From Verrucomicrobiia bacterium (lineage in GTDB: Bacteria; Verrucomicrobiota; Verrucomicrobiia; Opitutales; Opitutaceae): 64,000 nucleotides of DNA. The stretch is from positions 28,961 through 92,960 of the forward strand of contig WYBX01000042.1 in assembly GCA_011525695.1 (NCBI GenBank). Direction: 5' to 3'. Position numbers and translations under genes: made by a program. This document shows, piece after piece, positions 50,014-58,609 of the stretch; the stretch's first letter is position 1, and each line of letters begins with the position of its first letter. The notes beneath the pieces were generated by a model, which was given only the letters and a program-made list of their open reading frames with translations, ran no database searches and was not told the DNA's origin.

Positions 50014-51366
50014 ATGAAGTCGTTGCTCGCCCTCCTGTCCTGCCTGCCGCTGGCCCTGGCGGCGGCGGAAACGCCGAACGTCGTCCTGATCCTCGCCGAC
50101 GACATGGGGTATGCGGATCTCTCGTCGTATGGCTCCAGGAACTGCCGCACGCCGCACATCGATCGGCTGGCGGAGCAAGGGGTGCGGCTGACGCAGTTCT
50201 ATGCCAGCGCGCCGGAGTGCTCGCCATCGCGGACAGCGCTGCTGACCGGGCGCTATCCGCAGCGTCCGGGCGGCTTGGAGTGCGCCATTGGAGTCGGTAA
50301 TGCCGGCCGCTATGACGATGCGATCCGGCTCGCCGCCCGGCATGACCTCGGGTTGCCGGCCTCCCTGTCGGTGCTGCCTTCCGCCCTGGCGCCGCGTGGC
50401 TACCGCAGCGCGATCACGGGCAAGTGGCACCTCGGCTACGAGCCGAAGTTCAATCCGCTCGAGCACGGTTTCGAGTACTTCATCGGTGTGATCGGGGGCA
50501 ACTCCGACTACTTTCACCATGTCGAGTCGCGCGACGATCCAACCCGCCCCGGCGATCCGGTGCTGTACCGCAACCGGGAGCCGTATCGGGACGATCGTTA
50601 CCTGACCCATCTCTTCACCGACGAGGCCGTGGGCTGGATCGAGCGGATGCCGGACAACGCTCCCTTCTTCCTTTATGTTCCCTATACGGCGCCGCACGCG
50701 CCGCTGCAGGGGCCGGGCGATCGGCGCGACACCCCGCTGATCGGCGAGGATTTCAACCGGAATTTCCCCGGACGCTATCCGCAGTTGGTCGCGGAACTGG
50801 ACCGCGGCGTGGGTGCCATCGTGGCGGCGCTCGAGCGGCGGGGCATGGCGGACAACACGCTGGTGATCTTCACGTCGGACAACGGCGCCACCCGCGCGGG
50901 CGAGAACCAGCCGTTCCGGGGCACGAAGTCGACCGTCTACGAGGGCGGGATTCGCGTGCCCTGCATCATCCGCTGGCCGGGCCGGATCGCGCCCGGAACC
51001 ACCAGTGCGCAGCCCGGCATCCTGATGGATCTCACGTATTCGATCCTTGTGCACACCGGCATGGACGTGGCCCGGCACCGGCTGGACGGGATGGATCTCG
51101 TCGGTCACCTGGCGGCGGGGAAGCCGGAGATGCCGCGGACGCTGTTCTGGCGGTACCGGCGGGGAGGCGCCACCCGCCAGGCGGTGCGGGCGGGGGATTT
51201 GAAGCTGATTGAAAACCAGGAGGAGACCGGCCGGGAGGTGAGGCTGTTTGATCTCGCGCGCGACCCCGGCGAGGAGCACGACCTCGCGGCGCAGCGGCCG
51301 GAGGAGGTCGGGCGGCTGGCCGCGCTGCTGGCGGACTGGACCCGCGAGGTGCGGCCCGTCCGGTGA
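50014..51366 (+). CDS. sulfatase (arylsulfatase family), exported
   Basis: Sulfatase of the formylglycine type that removes sulfate esters, probably from a sulfated polysaccharide or small aryl/alkyl ester. The 450-residue protein has a signal peptide (1-18), the metal-binding Asp pair VLILADDMG (29-30), the modified-Cys motif CSPSR at 69-73 (needs a formylglycine-generating enzyme, not in the window), GKWHLGY near 136 and TSDNGATRAGEN near 288, so all catalytic parts are present. It heads a likely operon: the HUMPS gene starts 55 bp after, then the MDR gene. The cluster suggests desulfation followed by sugar or polyol breakdown. Confidence 0.9.
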   Translation: MKSLLALLSCLPLALAAAETPNVVLILADDMGYADLSSYGSRNCRTPHIDRLAEQGVRLTQFYASAPECSPSRTALLTGRYPQRPGGLECAIGVGNAGRYDDAIRLAARHDLGLPASLSVLPSALAPRGYRSAITGKWHLGYEPKFNPLEHGFEYFIGVIGGNSDYFHHVESRDDPTRPGDPVLYRNREPYRDDRYLTHLFTDEAVGWIERMPDNAPFFLYVPYTAPHAPLQGPGDRRDTPLIGEDFNRNFPGRYPQLVAELDRGVGAIVAALERRGMADNTLVIFTSDNGATRAGENQPFRGTKSTVYEGGIRVPCIIRWPGRIAPGTTSAQPGILMDLTYSILVHTGMDVARHRLDGMDLVGHLAAGKPEMPRTLFWRYRRGGATRQAVRAGDLKLIENQEETGREVRLFDLARDPGEEHDLAAQRPEEVGRLAALLADWTREVRPVR

Positions 51367-51421
51367 CGGGCCCCGGATTGACGTGCCGCGTGGGGCCGGC
51401 AGGCTCGCGCCACCTTCAGCC

Positions 51422-52135
51422 ATGCAACCCATCGTCCAGATTTCCCTCGATCTCACGGATCGGGCCGAGGCGCTCAGCACGGCCCGGCTTGCGATGCGCG
51501 CCGGCGTCGACTGGCTGGAGGCCGGCACGCCATTCATCCTCGCCGAGGGAGTCCATGGCGTGAGGGCGTTGCGGGAGGAGTTTCCCGGAGTGCCGATCGT
51601 TGCCGATTTGAAGATCATGGACGGCGGCTATCTCGAGGCGGAGATGATGGCGAAGGCCGGGGCCACGCATGTGGTCGTGATGGCACGGGCGCATGAGGAA
51701 ACGCTGAAATGCGTGGTGCAGGCCGGGCGCGACTACGGGTTGAAGGTGATGGGCGACAATCTTGGATTTCCCGACATGGTCGACGGAGCCCGGTTCTGCG
51801 AGGACCTGGGCTGCGACTACGTGATTCATCATATCGGCTACGACGAACGGCGGGGGCTGGCCGCGGGTGGCCGGCCGATGCCGAGCCCGCTGGATCAGCT
51901 GCGCGAGGTGGTGGCGGCCGTGAGCGTGCCGGTGCAGGCGGTGGGCGGGCTCACGATCGAGCAGGCGGTGGCGACCCCGGGCTACGGCGCGCCGCTGGTG
52001 GTGATCGGCGCGCCGCTGGCGGTGGATGCGGACTCGTTCCGGACCGCCGACGGCAATCTCGAAGGCACGCTGCGGCTCATCTGCGAACGCGTGCATGGCC
52101 ACGGTGATGTGCGGGTGGGAAAGGACCGCCGATGA
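51422..52135 (+). CDS. HUMPS-family protein (hexulose-6-phosphate synthase / keto-gulonate-6-phosphate decarboxylase-like)
   Basis: Orotidine-monophosphate-decarboxylase superfamily barrel of 237 residues. The DxKxxD catalytic motif of the HPS/KGPDC group is seen in VADLKIMDGGYLEAEMM (about 60-76), with AGATHVVVMARA following and a IHHIGYDERRGLA segment near 140 in place of the usual VHTG region. Known members either join formaldehyde with ribulose-5-phosphate or decarboxylate 3-keto-L-gulonate-6-phosphate; the sequence does not decide, and no 6-phospho-3-hexuloisomerase gene is here. The stop overlaps the MDR gene start by 4 bases. Start ATG at 51422 fits the first beta strand. Confidence 0.82.
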   Translation: MQPIVQISLDLTDRAEALSTARLAMRAGVDWLEAGTPFILAEGVHGVRALREEFPGVPIVADLKIMDGGYLEAEMMAKAGATHVVVMARAHEETLKCVVQAGRDYGLKVMGDNLGFPDMVDGARFCEDLGCDYVIHHIGYDERRGLAAGGRPMPSPLDQLREVVAAVSVPVQAVGGLTIEQAVATPGYGAPLVVIGAPLAVDADSFRTADGNLEGTLRLICERVHGHGDVRVGKDRR

Positions 52136-53157
52136 AATCCCCGGCGGTGGTCAATTTTTCCTCCGCGCCGCACAGCGTTGAGCTGCGCGAGTTCGCCCGG
52201 CCGGAGCCGGGATCGGACGACGTGATTCTTGCGGTCGAGGCGGTCGGCGTCTGCGGCAGCGATCTGCACCAATGGGCCGGTGCGCACAGCTGGCCGGTGA
52301 ACTATCCGGTGGTGCTGGGCCACGAGTTTGGCGGCCGGATCGCGGCGGTGGGCAGCGGCGTCCGCGGCTGGACCGAAGGCGAGAGGGTCGTCAGCGAGAC
52401 GGCGGCAGTGATTGATCCGGACAATCCGCTCAGCCGCGAGGGCCGCTACAATCTCGATCCGAAGCGGAAGGGCTTTGGCTATGGTGTCGATGGCGCGATG
52501 ACGCGTTATGTGCGGGTGCCGGCGCGTTGCCTGCACCGGGTGCCGGACGGGCTGGCGATCGAGCAGGCGGCGCTCACGGAGCCGTGTTGTGTCGCGTACA
52601 ATGCCGTGGTGAAGCATGCGCGAATCGAGCCGGGCGACCGCGTGGTCGTCCTCGGCCCGGGCCCCATTGGAATCCTGTGTGCGGCGATGGCGCGGCTGGC
52701 TGGCGCCGAGGTGGCGCTGGTCGGACTCGAGCGGGACCGCGTGCGGCTCGAGGTTGCGCGGGCCTATGGGTGTGAAGTGATTGTTGGCGACGCCAGCGCG
52801 TGGGCCAGGGCCCGGGACGGGCTGGGTGCGGATGGCGTGGTGGATGCCGCGGGGGCATCGGCGGCGTTGAAGACGGCGCTGGAACTCGTCCGGCCGGGTG
52901 GCTGGATCAGCAAGGTGGGGTGGGGGCCGCAGCCGCTGGGATTCTCGCTCGACATGCTGGTGCAGAAGGCGGTGACGCTGCAGGGGAGCTTCAGCCACAA
53001 CTGGCCGATCTGGGAGCGGGTGCTGGCACTGCTGGCCTCGGGCCGGCTCGATGTGCGGCCGATCACGGGCGGAGTCTGGCCGCTAGCCGAATGGCATGAG
53101 GCCTTTGAACAGATGCACGACGGCAGGATCGTGAAGGCGGTCCTCCGGCCGGAGTGA
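52132..53157 (+). CDS. MDR-superfamily polyol/alcohol dehydrogenase without the structural zinc site
   Basis: Medium-chain dehydrogenase of 341 residues, relative of threonine and polyol dehydrogenases. Catalytic zinc ligands Cys41 (GVCGSDLHQW), His64 and Glu65 (GHEFGG) are present, and the cofactor fold shows VLGPGPIGILCAAMARLAG (about 173-191). In the loop that normally carries four structural-zinc cysteines (about 88-112) there is none: it reads VVSETAAVIDPDNPLSREG. The substrate is probably a sugar, polyol or sugar acid of the preceding sulfatase pathway. It is translationally coupled to the HUMPS gene and followed by a heptad repeat and an SDR gene. Confidence 0.87.
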   Translation: MKSPAVVNFSSAPHSVELREFARPEPGSDDVILAVEAVGVCGSDLHQWAGAHSWPVNYPVVLGHEFGGRIAAVGSGVRGWTEGERVVSETAAVIDPDNPLSREGRYNLDPKRKGFGYGVDGAMTRYVRVPARCLHRVPDGLAIEQAALTEPCCVAYNAVVKHARIEPGDRVVVLGPGPIGILCAAMARLAGAEVALVGLERDRVRLEVARAYGCEVIVGDASAWARARDGLGADGVVDAAGASAALKTALELVRPGGWISKVGWGPQPLGFSLDMLVQKAVTLQGSFSHNWPIWERVLALLASGRLDVRPITGGVWPLAEWHEAFEQMHDGRIVKAVLRPE

Positions 53158-53164
53158 CGGCGAA

Positions 53165-53241
53165 GGACTGAGGACCAAGGACCAAGGACCAAGGACTAAG
53201 GACTAAGGACCGAGGACTAGGGACCAAAGGTTAAAGACTGA
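53165..53241. repeat. eleven-unit heptanucleotide tandem repeat upstream of the SDR gene
   Basis: Units of seven: GGACTGA, three times GGACCAA, twice GGACTAA, GGACCGA, GGACTAG, GGACCAA, AGGTTAA, AGACTGA. It fills the gap from just after the MDR stop to 13 bases before the SDR start codon at 53255. Copy number changes would alter leader length and spacing. Confidence 0.85.
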
Positions 53242-53254
53242 GTTTCGGGCTAAA

Positions 53255-54097
53255 ATGACGACGATGCGGCTTCAGGGAAAAGTCATCATTGTGACCGGCA
53301 GCACCAGCGGGATTGGCCGGGCAATCGCGGTGCGCGCGGTTGCGGAGGGCGCGCGGGTGCTGATCCACGGGATCGATCGCAAGGGTGGCGAGGAGGTGGT
53401 CGCGCAGCTTGGCGCCAGCGCGGCGCTGCACCTCGACGACCTAGTGGATCCCGCCAGTGGCGCGCGGATTGCGGCGGCGGCGCTCCATGCTTTTGGGAAG
53501 ATCGATGCGGTGGTGAACAACGCAGCGCTCGTGGCGCGGAGCACGCTGGCGAGCACCAGTGCCGCGACCTTTGACCGGATGATGGCGATCAATGTGCGGG
53601 CGCCGATGCTGCTGATCCAGGCGGCGTTTCCCGAACTGAAGCGGCAGCGGGGCTGTGTCCTGAACATCGGCTCGATCAACGCACTCAGCGGTGAGGCAAC
53701 GCTGCTCGACTACAGCATGTCAAAGGGAGCGCTGCAGACCCTGACCCGGAACCTGGCGAATGCGCACGGAGCGGACGGCGTGAGATTCAATCATTTCAAC
53801 GTCGGCTGGGTCCTGACGGAGCGTGAGTATCACATGCAGATCGCCGAAGGGCTGCCGTCGGACTGGCCGGATCAGGTGCCGCCGACGTTTGCTCCATCGG
53901 GACGGCTCATGCAGCCGGAGGATATCGCGGCGGCTGCGGTTTACTGGCTGGGCGAGGAGTCGCGGCCGGTCAGTGGTGCGGTGGTGGATGTCGAGCAGTA
54001 CTCGCTCTACGGGCGGAATCCGGTGAAGAGCCAACCCGGCGGGGCCGACGTTAAGCCGGATTTTCCACCATGGACGGGCACGGAGAAGACACGATAG
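53255..54097 (+). CDS. short-chain dehydrogenase/reductase
   Basis: NAD(P)-dependent SDR of 280 residues. Cofactor motif TGSTSGIG (14-21), NNAA (88-91) and the catalytic set Ser140, Tyr153 and Lys157 (YSMSK) are all present. The 30-residue C-terminal extension (about 250-280) is longer than usual. Substrate unknown; position after the sulfatase, HUMPS and MDR genes points to oxidation or reduction of a sugar or sugar acid in one pathway. It starts 13 bases after the heptad repeat, and no good Shine-Dalgarno is seen, the sequence before the ATG being GTTTCGGGCTAAA, so translation may depend on the repeat leader. Confidence 0.88.
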   Translation: MTTMRLQGKVIIVTGSTSGIGRAIAVRAVAEGARVLIHGIDRKGGEEVVAQLGASAALHLDDLVDPASGARIAAAALHAFGKIDAVVNNAALVARSTLASTSAATFDRMMAINVRAPMLLIQAAFPELKRQRGCVLNIGSINALSGEATLLDYSMSKGALQTLTRNLANAHGADGVRFNHFNVGWVLTEREYHMQIAEGLPSDWPDQVPPTFAPSGRLMQPEDIAAAAVYWLGEESRPVSGAVVDVEQYSLYGRNPVKSQPGGADVKPDFPPWTGTEKTR

Positions 54098-54158
54098 GTG
54101 GCAGGCGGCCGGGCGTGTACGATGGGGGCCCGGAACAAAGCGGGGTGGAGGCATACCA

Positions 54159-54494
54159 ATGGAAAACAATACCCTATCTATGGAAAACACCCGAAATGCA
54201 GGCGAACGCGTCATGGCCGATCTCAGGACGCTGATGTCGGACGCCGACTCGCTCCTGAAAGCCACCGCCAACGATGTGGGCGACAAAGCCAAGGAGGCCA
54301 GGGCACGGTTGAGTGCCGGCCTTGACCGGGCCAGGGCAACGTGCGCGTCGCTGCCTGCCCAAGGCTTGGAAACCGGCCGCCAGGCCCTGCAAAAGACCGA
54401 CGCAACCGTGCGCGATCATCCGTACGAATCGATCGCCATCGCGTTGGGCGCCGGAGTGCTCCTGGGCTGGCTGCTTGGTCGCGGCGATCGCTGA
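54159..54494 (+). CDS. DUF883 (YqjD/ElaB-like) membrane-anchored protein
   Basis: A 111-residue protein with the DUF883 layout: an amphipathic helical part (about 15-75, with DLRTLMSDADSLLKAT) followed by the short conserved motif VRDHPYESIAIALGAGVLLG (about 83-102) and a single C-terminal transmembrane helix ending GWLLGRGDR. E. coli YqjD and ElaB of this group bind ribosomes and anchor them to the membrane in stationary phase; the same is possible here. Start ATG at 54159; a second ATG eight codons later is also possible. It converges with the OsmC-like gene, with a T-tailed hairpin between. Confidence 0.85.
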   Translation: MENNTLSMENTRNAGERVMADLRTLMSDADSLLKATANDVGDKAKEARARLSAGLDRARATCASLPAQGLETGRQALQKTDATVRDHPYESIAIALGAGVLLGWLLGRGDR

Positions 54495-54500
54495 AAGTGG

Positions 54501-54538
54501 GCGAGCGGTGGCTCGCGTGGAAGCGGCATGCCGCTTTT
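54501..54538. terminator. double hairpin terminator between DUF883 and OsmC genes
   Basis: First stem GCGAGC/GCTCGC (54501-54516), then a palindrome AAGCGGCATGCCGCTT (54521-54536) followed by TT, which gives an A-tract or T-tract on each side. It lies between two convergent genes and is a likely bidirectional terminator. Confidence 0.6.
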
Positions 54539-54555
54539 CGGACCGGCTGGCCCAT

Positions 54556-54969
54556 TTACGCCGCCACCCAGTGGAAGGTGATCGGTTTCTCGACGGAAGG
54601 ATGAAGGCTCTGGTGGACGGGGCATGCGTTGGCGGCGCCGACCAGCGGCTTGGCGGCGGGATGGGATTCCGGAATCGGCATCCACACCTCGGTCGCGAGC
54701 CGGACGATCCGCCGCGGTGAATCGGTGGACATTTCCTTGGTGACGGCGAACCGCAGGCCACGCAGCTCGACGCCATGCTTGCGGGCGGCGATGGCCATGG
54801 TCGTGGCGATGCAGGTGCCGAATGCGGTGGCGACGAGGTCGGTCGGTGAGAACGCCTCGCCGCGGCCCTGATTGTCCCTGGGGGCATCGGTGACGAGTGC
54901 GTTGCCGGATGGCTCGTGCGTCGCGGAGCAGTGGAGTTCGCCCTGATATTCGCCGGTGATTTTGACCAT
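54556..54969 (-). CDS. OsmC/Ohr-family peroxiredoxin-like protein
   Basis: Thiol peroxidase fold of 137 residues that reduces organic or inorganic hydroperoxides. Both reactive cysteines are present, Cys53 in FGTCIATTMAIAA and Cys116 in ANACPVHQSL, and the family's SPTDLVATA motif precedes the first. The ACPVHQ form of the second motif is closer to the YhfA/OsmC-like branch than to Ohr, so detoxification of a specific hydroperoxide is not certain. Start is ATG at 54969 (minus strand). It converges with the DUF883 gene and is divergent from the symporter gene that starts 197 bp away. Confidence 0.9.
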   Translation of the reverse strand: MVKITGEYQGELHCSATHEPSGNALVTDAPRDNQGRGEAFSPTDLVATAFGTCIATTMAIAARKHGVELRGLRFAVTKEMSTDSPRRIVRLATEVWMPIPESHPAAKPLVGAANACPVHQSLHPSVEKPITFHWVAA

Positions 54970-55166
54970 GGTCCCGAAATGCTAGCCCGGAAATTTCCGG
55001 AACGGAAGCGGGCACATGAGGAATTTCCGCCGGCCGTCCTCCTTTACCAGGGTGAGGTGGGGCCAGATCCGGGCCGGCGGGCCGCGAGATTTTTGCGGCG
55101 CCGCGAGCGGATTTCGTCTCGTGTTCATTGCGCCGGTTCTTGGTTCAACGGCCGGCCGCAGGAAAC

Positions 55167-56687
55167 ATGGCCACCCTCGATTATCTCGTGCTTGCTGCAT
55201 TCTTTGCGCTGGTCGGAGGCATTGGTGTCGCTGCGTTCCGGCAGGTTCGTGGATCGCGGGACTACTTCGTGGCCGGCGGTCGGATCCCCTGGTGGCTGGG
55301 GGGCATCTCGCATCATGTTTCCGGGTACAGCGGAGTGGTGTTCGTCGGCTACGCCGCGGTTGCCTACCGGCATGGCTTCACCCTTTATGTGTGGTGGGCC
55401 TTTGCGATCTTCGTGGCCTGCGCGGTCGGGGCGCGGTGGTTTGCCCCGCGCTGGGCAAGGTTGCGCGAGGCGCACGGAATCGAGTCGCCGACGGAATATC
55501 TGGTGGTGCGTTACAACCTGGCCACGCAGCAGTTGACGGCGTGGAGCGGGGTCCTGCTCAAGCTTTTCGACGTGGGGGCAAAATGGGCGGCGATCGGCGT
55601 GCTGTTGCACGGGTTCACGGGGCTGCCCGTCGCCGCGGGGATCTGGATCTCCGGGGGAGTGTCGCTGCTGTACATCACGCTCGGCGGACTTTGGGCGGAT
55701 TTGTACAATGACCTTGCCCAGTTCGTGGTCCAGCTGCTGGCGGGTTTCGTGCTCCTGACGGCGGTGGCCAGCCGGCTGGGGGGCTGGGACAGCCTCTGGA
55801 CGATCTGGGAGCGGCTTCCCGAGGGACACGGCCAGCCCTTCAACGGCCCGTACACCCCCTGGTTTTTCGTGGGGATGCTCGCCGCGTGGACGCTGAGCTA
55901 CAACGGGGGGAGCTGGACGCTCGCCACGCGGTACATTGGTGCGCCCTCGGCAAACAGCGCGCGGCGATCCGCGCTGCTTTCGGGAGCGCTGTATCTGCTT
56001 TGGCCGCTGGTCCTGTTCTTCCCGATGTGGGCGGCGCCGGTGCTGCTGCCCGATCTCGCGGATCCGTCGCAATCCTATGTGATGCTCGCGAGGCAGCTCC
56101 TGCCCACGGGGATGATCGGGCTCGTCCTGGCAGCCATGTTTGCGGCGACCATGTCGATGACGGCTTCGGACACGAACACGATTTCCGCCGTCATCACGCG
56201 CGACGTCCTGCCCGGGCTCTTCTCGCGGTTCCGCGGCCTGGATCAACGCCGGGCGCTGGGAGTGGCGCGGATGTCGACGCTGCTCTTCATGGCGCTGACA
56301 TTGCTGATCGGAATCGAGGCGGAGCGCTTCGGCGGTGTCCTGGGGCTGATCATATCCTGGTTTGCCGCGCTGATCGGGCCGGTATCGGTTCCCATGCTGT
56401 GCGGCCTGCTGCCGACCTTCCGGCATGCGGACGCGCGGGCAGCGATGGCATCGATTTTAGGCGGTTTCGGCGCCTTTGGGATCGTCCGGCTGATGCCGGA
56501 GGCGACGCAGGCGGCGCGGGTCATTGCTCCCCTGGCGACCTCCTTCTGCCTTTACGCCGGAATGGCCTGGCTCAACCGGCGCCGTCCGGTGCCGGCCGCG
56601 GTCACCGCGCTTCTGGCCGGGCTTTCCGCGGAGCGATTGCCCGGGAACGGGGAGACGGTGCCGATTCGGGACGGCAGGGATGATTGA
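55167..56687 (+). CDS. sodium:solute symporter (SSS/SSF family)
   Basis: Membrane transporter of about 506 residues with roughly 13 hydrophobic segments. The motif RDYFVAGGRIPWWLGGISHH (about 31-50) and the second family motif with GGLWADLYNDLAQFVVQLL (about 172-190) identify the solute:sodium symporter family; sodium-site small residues lie in TMSMTASDTNTISAV near 328-342. Sugars, sialic acids or related acids are common substrates. ATG at 55167 is chosen as it precedes the first helix. The AGE-family gene starts 3 bases after its stop, so uptake and epimerisation of an N-acyl-hexosamine or mannose-like sugar are probably coupled. Confidence 0.9.
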   Translation: MATLDYLVLAAFFALVGGIGVAAFRQVRGSRDYFVAGGRIPWWLGGISHHVSGYSGVVFVGYAAVAYRHGFTLYVWWAFAIFVACAVGARWFAPRWARLREAHGIESPTEYLVVRYNLATQQLTAWSGVLLKLFDVGAKWAAIGVLLHGFTGLPVAAGIWISGGVSLLYITLGGLWADLYNDLAQFVVQLLAGFVLLTAVASRLGGWDSLWTIWERLPEGHGQPFNGPYTPWFFVGMLAAWTLSYNGGSWTLATRYIGAPSANSARRSALLSGALYLLWPLVLFFPMWAAPVLLPDLADPSQSYVMLARQLLPTGMIGLVLAAMFAATMSMTASDTNTISAVITRDVLPGLFSRFRGLDQRRALGVARMSTLLFMALTLLIGIEAERFGGVLGLIISWFAALIGPVSVPMLCGLLPTFRHADARAAMASILGGFGAFGIVRLMPEATQAARVIAPLATSFCLYAGMAWLNRRRPVPAAVTALLAGLSAERLPGNGETVPIRDGRDD

Positions 56688-56690
56688 GCC

Positions 56691-58010
56691 ATGAAGGATC
56701 GCCCGTCCCAGGCTTCGCATTCGTCACCGCCGCCGGGTGAGGATCCAGGCTGGGCAGCCCGCGCCGCCGATTGCGTCCGCCTGGCACGGGCGGAATTGAT
56801 CGAGTCGATCCTGCCGTTCTGGTGGCGCAGCATCGATCCCAGGAACGGCGGGGTTTTCAATTGCTGGAACAATGCGGGGACGAGGCTCCTGAGCCGCGAC
56901 AAATTCACCTGGTCCCAGGGCAGGTTTCTCTGGCTGTGGTCGCGCATTGCCGCGCTGGCCTCCCGGGGAATGCTGCCCGTGGACCCCGGGCCGTACCTCG
57001 ATCACGCGGACAAGACGGCTGCATTCCTGGAGAGTCATGCCTTCCTCGATGATGGCCGCTGCGCGTTGCTCTTGTCCGAGGATGGAGTGGCCAAGGAGCT
57101 GGAGCCCGGCATGGGGCTGGCGCCGAGCATATACGCCGACTGTTTTGTCGCGATGGGCCTGGCAGAATATGCGGGCGTCAGGGGACAGCGGAAGGCATTC
57201 GATCGGGCGTGGGCGCTGGCGGCTGAAATCCGGCGCAGGATTGGAGCGGGGCGGGTCCCGACCCATCCGTATCCGGTGCCGGAGGGCTACGAATCGCACG
57301 GGCTGGCCATGATCCTTCTCAACCTGGCGCTCGTGATCGAGGATGGCAGTCGAAACCTCGGCGATCCGCGGAGCGGGGCGGCACGGGAGATCGTGATGGA
57401 GGCAGCCGGAAGGATGGTGGCCCGTTTTTATCTGCCGGGAGGCAGGATTGCCGAGATGCGGCGCGGCGACGGAGTTCCCCATGATGATCGTCTGCTGGAT
57501 CGCCATATCAATCCCGGACATGCCCTGGAGGGTACTTGGATGCTGGTTGAAGCGGGCTTGCGAAGCGGGAGAAACGACTGGGTTGAGCGGGCGTTGGAGG
57601 CGACCGGCTTTGCGCTGGAACATGGATGGGATGCGATGCACGGGGGCCTTCTGCTGCAGGCGGATTTTGCCGGCGGACCGCCGAAGGGATTGATGGGAGA
57701 TTCCCGGTACGAGGCGGCGGTGGTGGCAAACTGGGACTCAAAGCTGTGGTGGGTGCATTCGGAGGCGCTTTACGCGACGCTGCGGGCATTCCAGCGGGGG
57801 GCAGGAGCAGCGATGGGCGCGTGGGTTGATCGCATCCGCGAGTATGGCTTCCGGATTTTTCCGAACCCGGATCGGTCGGTGGGCGAATGGATCCAGATTC
57901 GAGATCGCGCGGGCCGGCCGATTGAGCGGGTGGTCGCGCTGCCCGTGAAGGATCCGTATCACATCGCCCGCAATCTCCTCCAGATCCTCGAACTCGGTAC
58001 CGGCGAATGA
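56691..58010 (+). CDS. AGE-family (N-acylglucosamine 2-epimerase-like) epimerase/isomerase
   Basis: Alpha/alpha barrel protein of 439 residues of the AGE family, which includes N-acylglucosamine 2-epimerase, mannose isomerase and cellobiose 2-epimerase. Seen: FWWRSIDPRNGGVFNCWNN (about 43-61), the KFTWSQGRFLWLWSRIA stretch (about 70-86), the RHINPGHALEGTWML segment (about 270-284, with catalytic His) and late WVHSEAL near 350, so the conserved His and Arg residues are present. Whether it acts on free or acylated sugars cannot be told. It is in an operon with the symporter before it. No N-terminal signal; cytoplasmic. Confidence 0.86.
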   Translation: MKDRPSQASHSSPPPGEDPGWAARAADCVRLARAELIESILPFWWRSIDPRNGGVFNCWNNAGTRLLSRDKFTWSQGRFLWLWSRIAALASRGMLPVDPGPYLDHADKTAAFLESHAFLDDGRCALLLSEDGVAKELEPGMGLAPSIYADCFVAMGLAEYAGVRGQRKAFDRAWALAAEIRRRIGAGRVPTHPYPVPEGYESHGLAMILLNLALVIEDGSRNLGDPRSGAAREIVMEAAGRMVARFYLPGGRIAEMRRGDGVPHDDRLLDRHINPGHALEGTWMLVEAGLRSGRNDWVERALEATGFALEHGWDAMHGGLLLQADFAGGPPKGLMGDSRYEAAVVANWDSKLWWVHSEALYATLRAFQRGAGAAMGAWVDRIREYGFRIFPNPDRSVGEWIQIRDRAGRPIERVVALPVKDPYHIARNLLQILELGTGE

Positions 58011-58045
58011 GACGCCTTTCCGGTATCGTGGGCGCGTTGACGAAG

Positions 58046-58122
58046 TGGCGCGGTGGCCGGGACTCGAACCCGGGACCGACGGTTTAGAAAACCGTTGCTC
58101 TATCCAGCTGAGCTACCACCGC
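58046..58122 (-). tRNA. tRNA-Arg (UCU)
   Basis: Full cloverleaf on the minus strand: acceptor GCGGTGG/CCACCGC, D arm, anticodon arm ACGGT-TTTCTAA-ACCGT with anticodon TCT (reads AGA), T arm with GGTTCGAGTCC, and an encoded CCA at 58046-58048. 77 bases. It is one end of the island that follows; a decayed copy occurs at 62884-62952. Confidence 0.95.
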
Positions 58123-58360
58123 GGCAGGCTGCGGATCACATAGGCGCCGCCGCCGGTTCCCTGCAAGCGGTAAGAGGCCCGGCGGCGAGGCAGGCACCAC
58201 AGGAACCTGCGGACATCCTCGCGCCCGGGTTTTCCCGATCCCGTGTGGGATGGTCCATTCGGGGAAACATTGACTTCCCCCTCGGGGACAAGACACGGCG
58301 ATGCTTCGGGGCCCGCTCTTTTCAGCCGGGGCGACGGCAGGGTGTGGCGTGAATCTCCGC
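58123..58360. other. gene-free spacer between tRNA-Arg and the island genes
   Basis: 238 bases, GC-rich at the left and not clearly coding. No promoter or integrase-like frame is seen. The island proper probably begins here or at the tRNA. Confidence 0.4.
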
Positions 58361-58606
58361 CTATCTGACTTCGACGCCGATGGCGGTCTGTTGCGGAGTC
58401 AGCAGCGTTCTCACAAGTGAATCCCGGCCGCAGACCGTGACCCCAGGAAAGCGTTTGAACCAGTCACCATGAGGGACGGTCGGGTTGCTCTCGATCCAGC
58501 GCAGAATCTGCTGGAGGGCGTCCATGCTGATTTCCCGTTCGCGCGTCCGTCGCAAGAGATGGCGGAGCAAGTCAGGCGGGAGGTCAGTCCGCTGGATCTT
58601 GGGCAT
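58361..58606 (-). CDS. small protein paired with an XRE regulator (possible toxin partner)
   Basis: An 81-residue basic protein I do not recognise by name. It has an Arg/Leu-rich helical N-terminus (DLLRHLLRRTREREIS) and a C-terminal part DWFKRFPGVTVCGRDSLVRT that feels like conserved small proteins found beside XRE regulators. It starts 3 bases after the stop of the XRE gene upstream, so they form a tight pair like a toxin-antitoxin operon, but no known toxin fold is evident. A second view is that it is a short accessory protein of the same element. Confidence 0.55.
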   Translation of the reverse strand: MPKIQRTDLPPDLLRHLLRRTREREISMDALQQILRWIESNPTVPHGDWFKRFPGVTVCGRDSLVRTLLTPQQTAIGVEVR

Positions 58607-58609
58607 CAG

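Noticed and set aside
53165..53241. Heptad run as CRISPR or iteron origin
   Set aside because: Units are contiguous without spacers and there is no replication initiator gene beside them.
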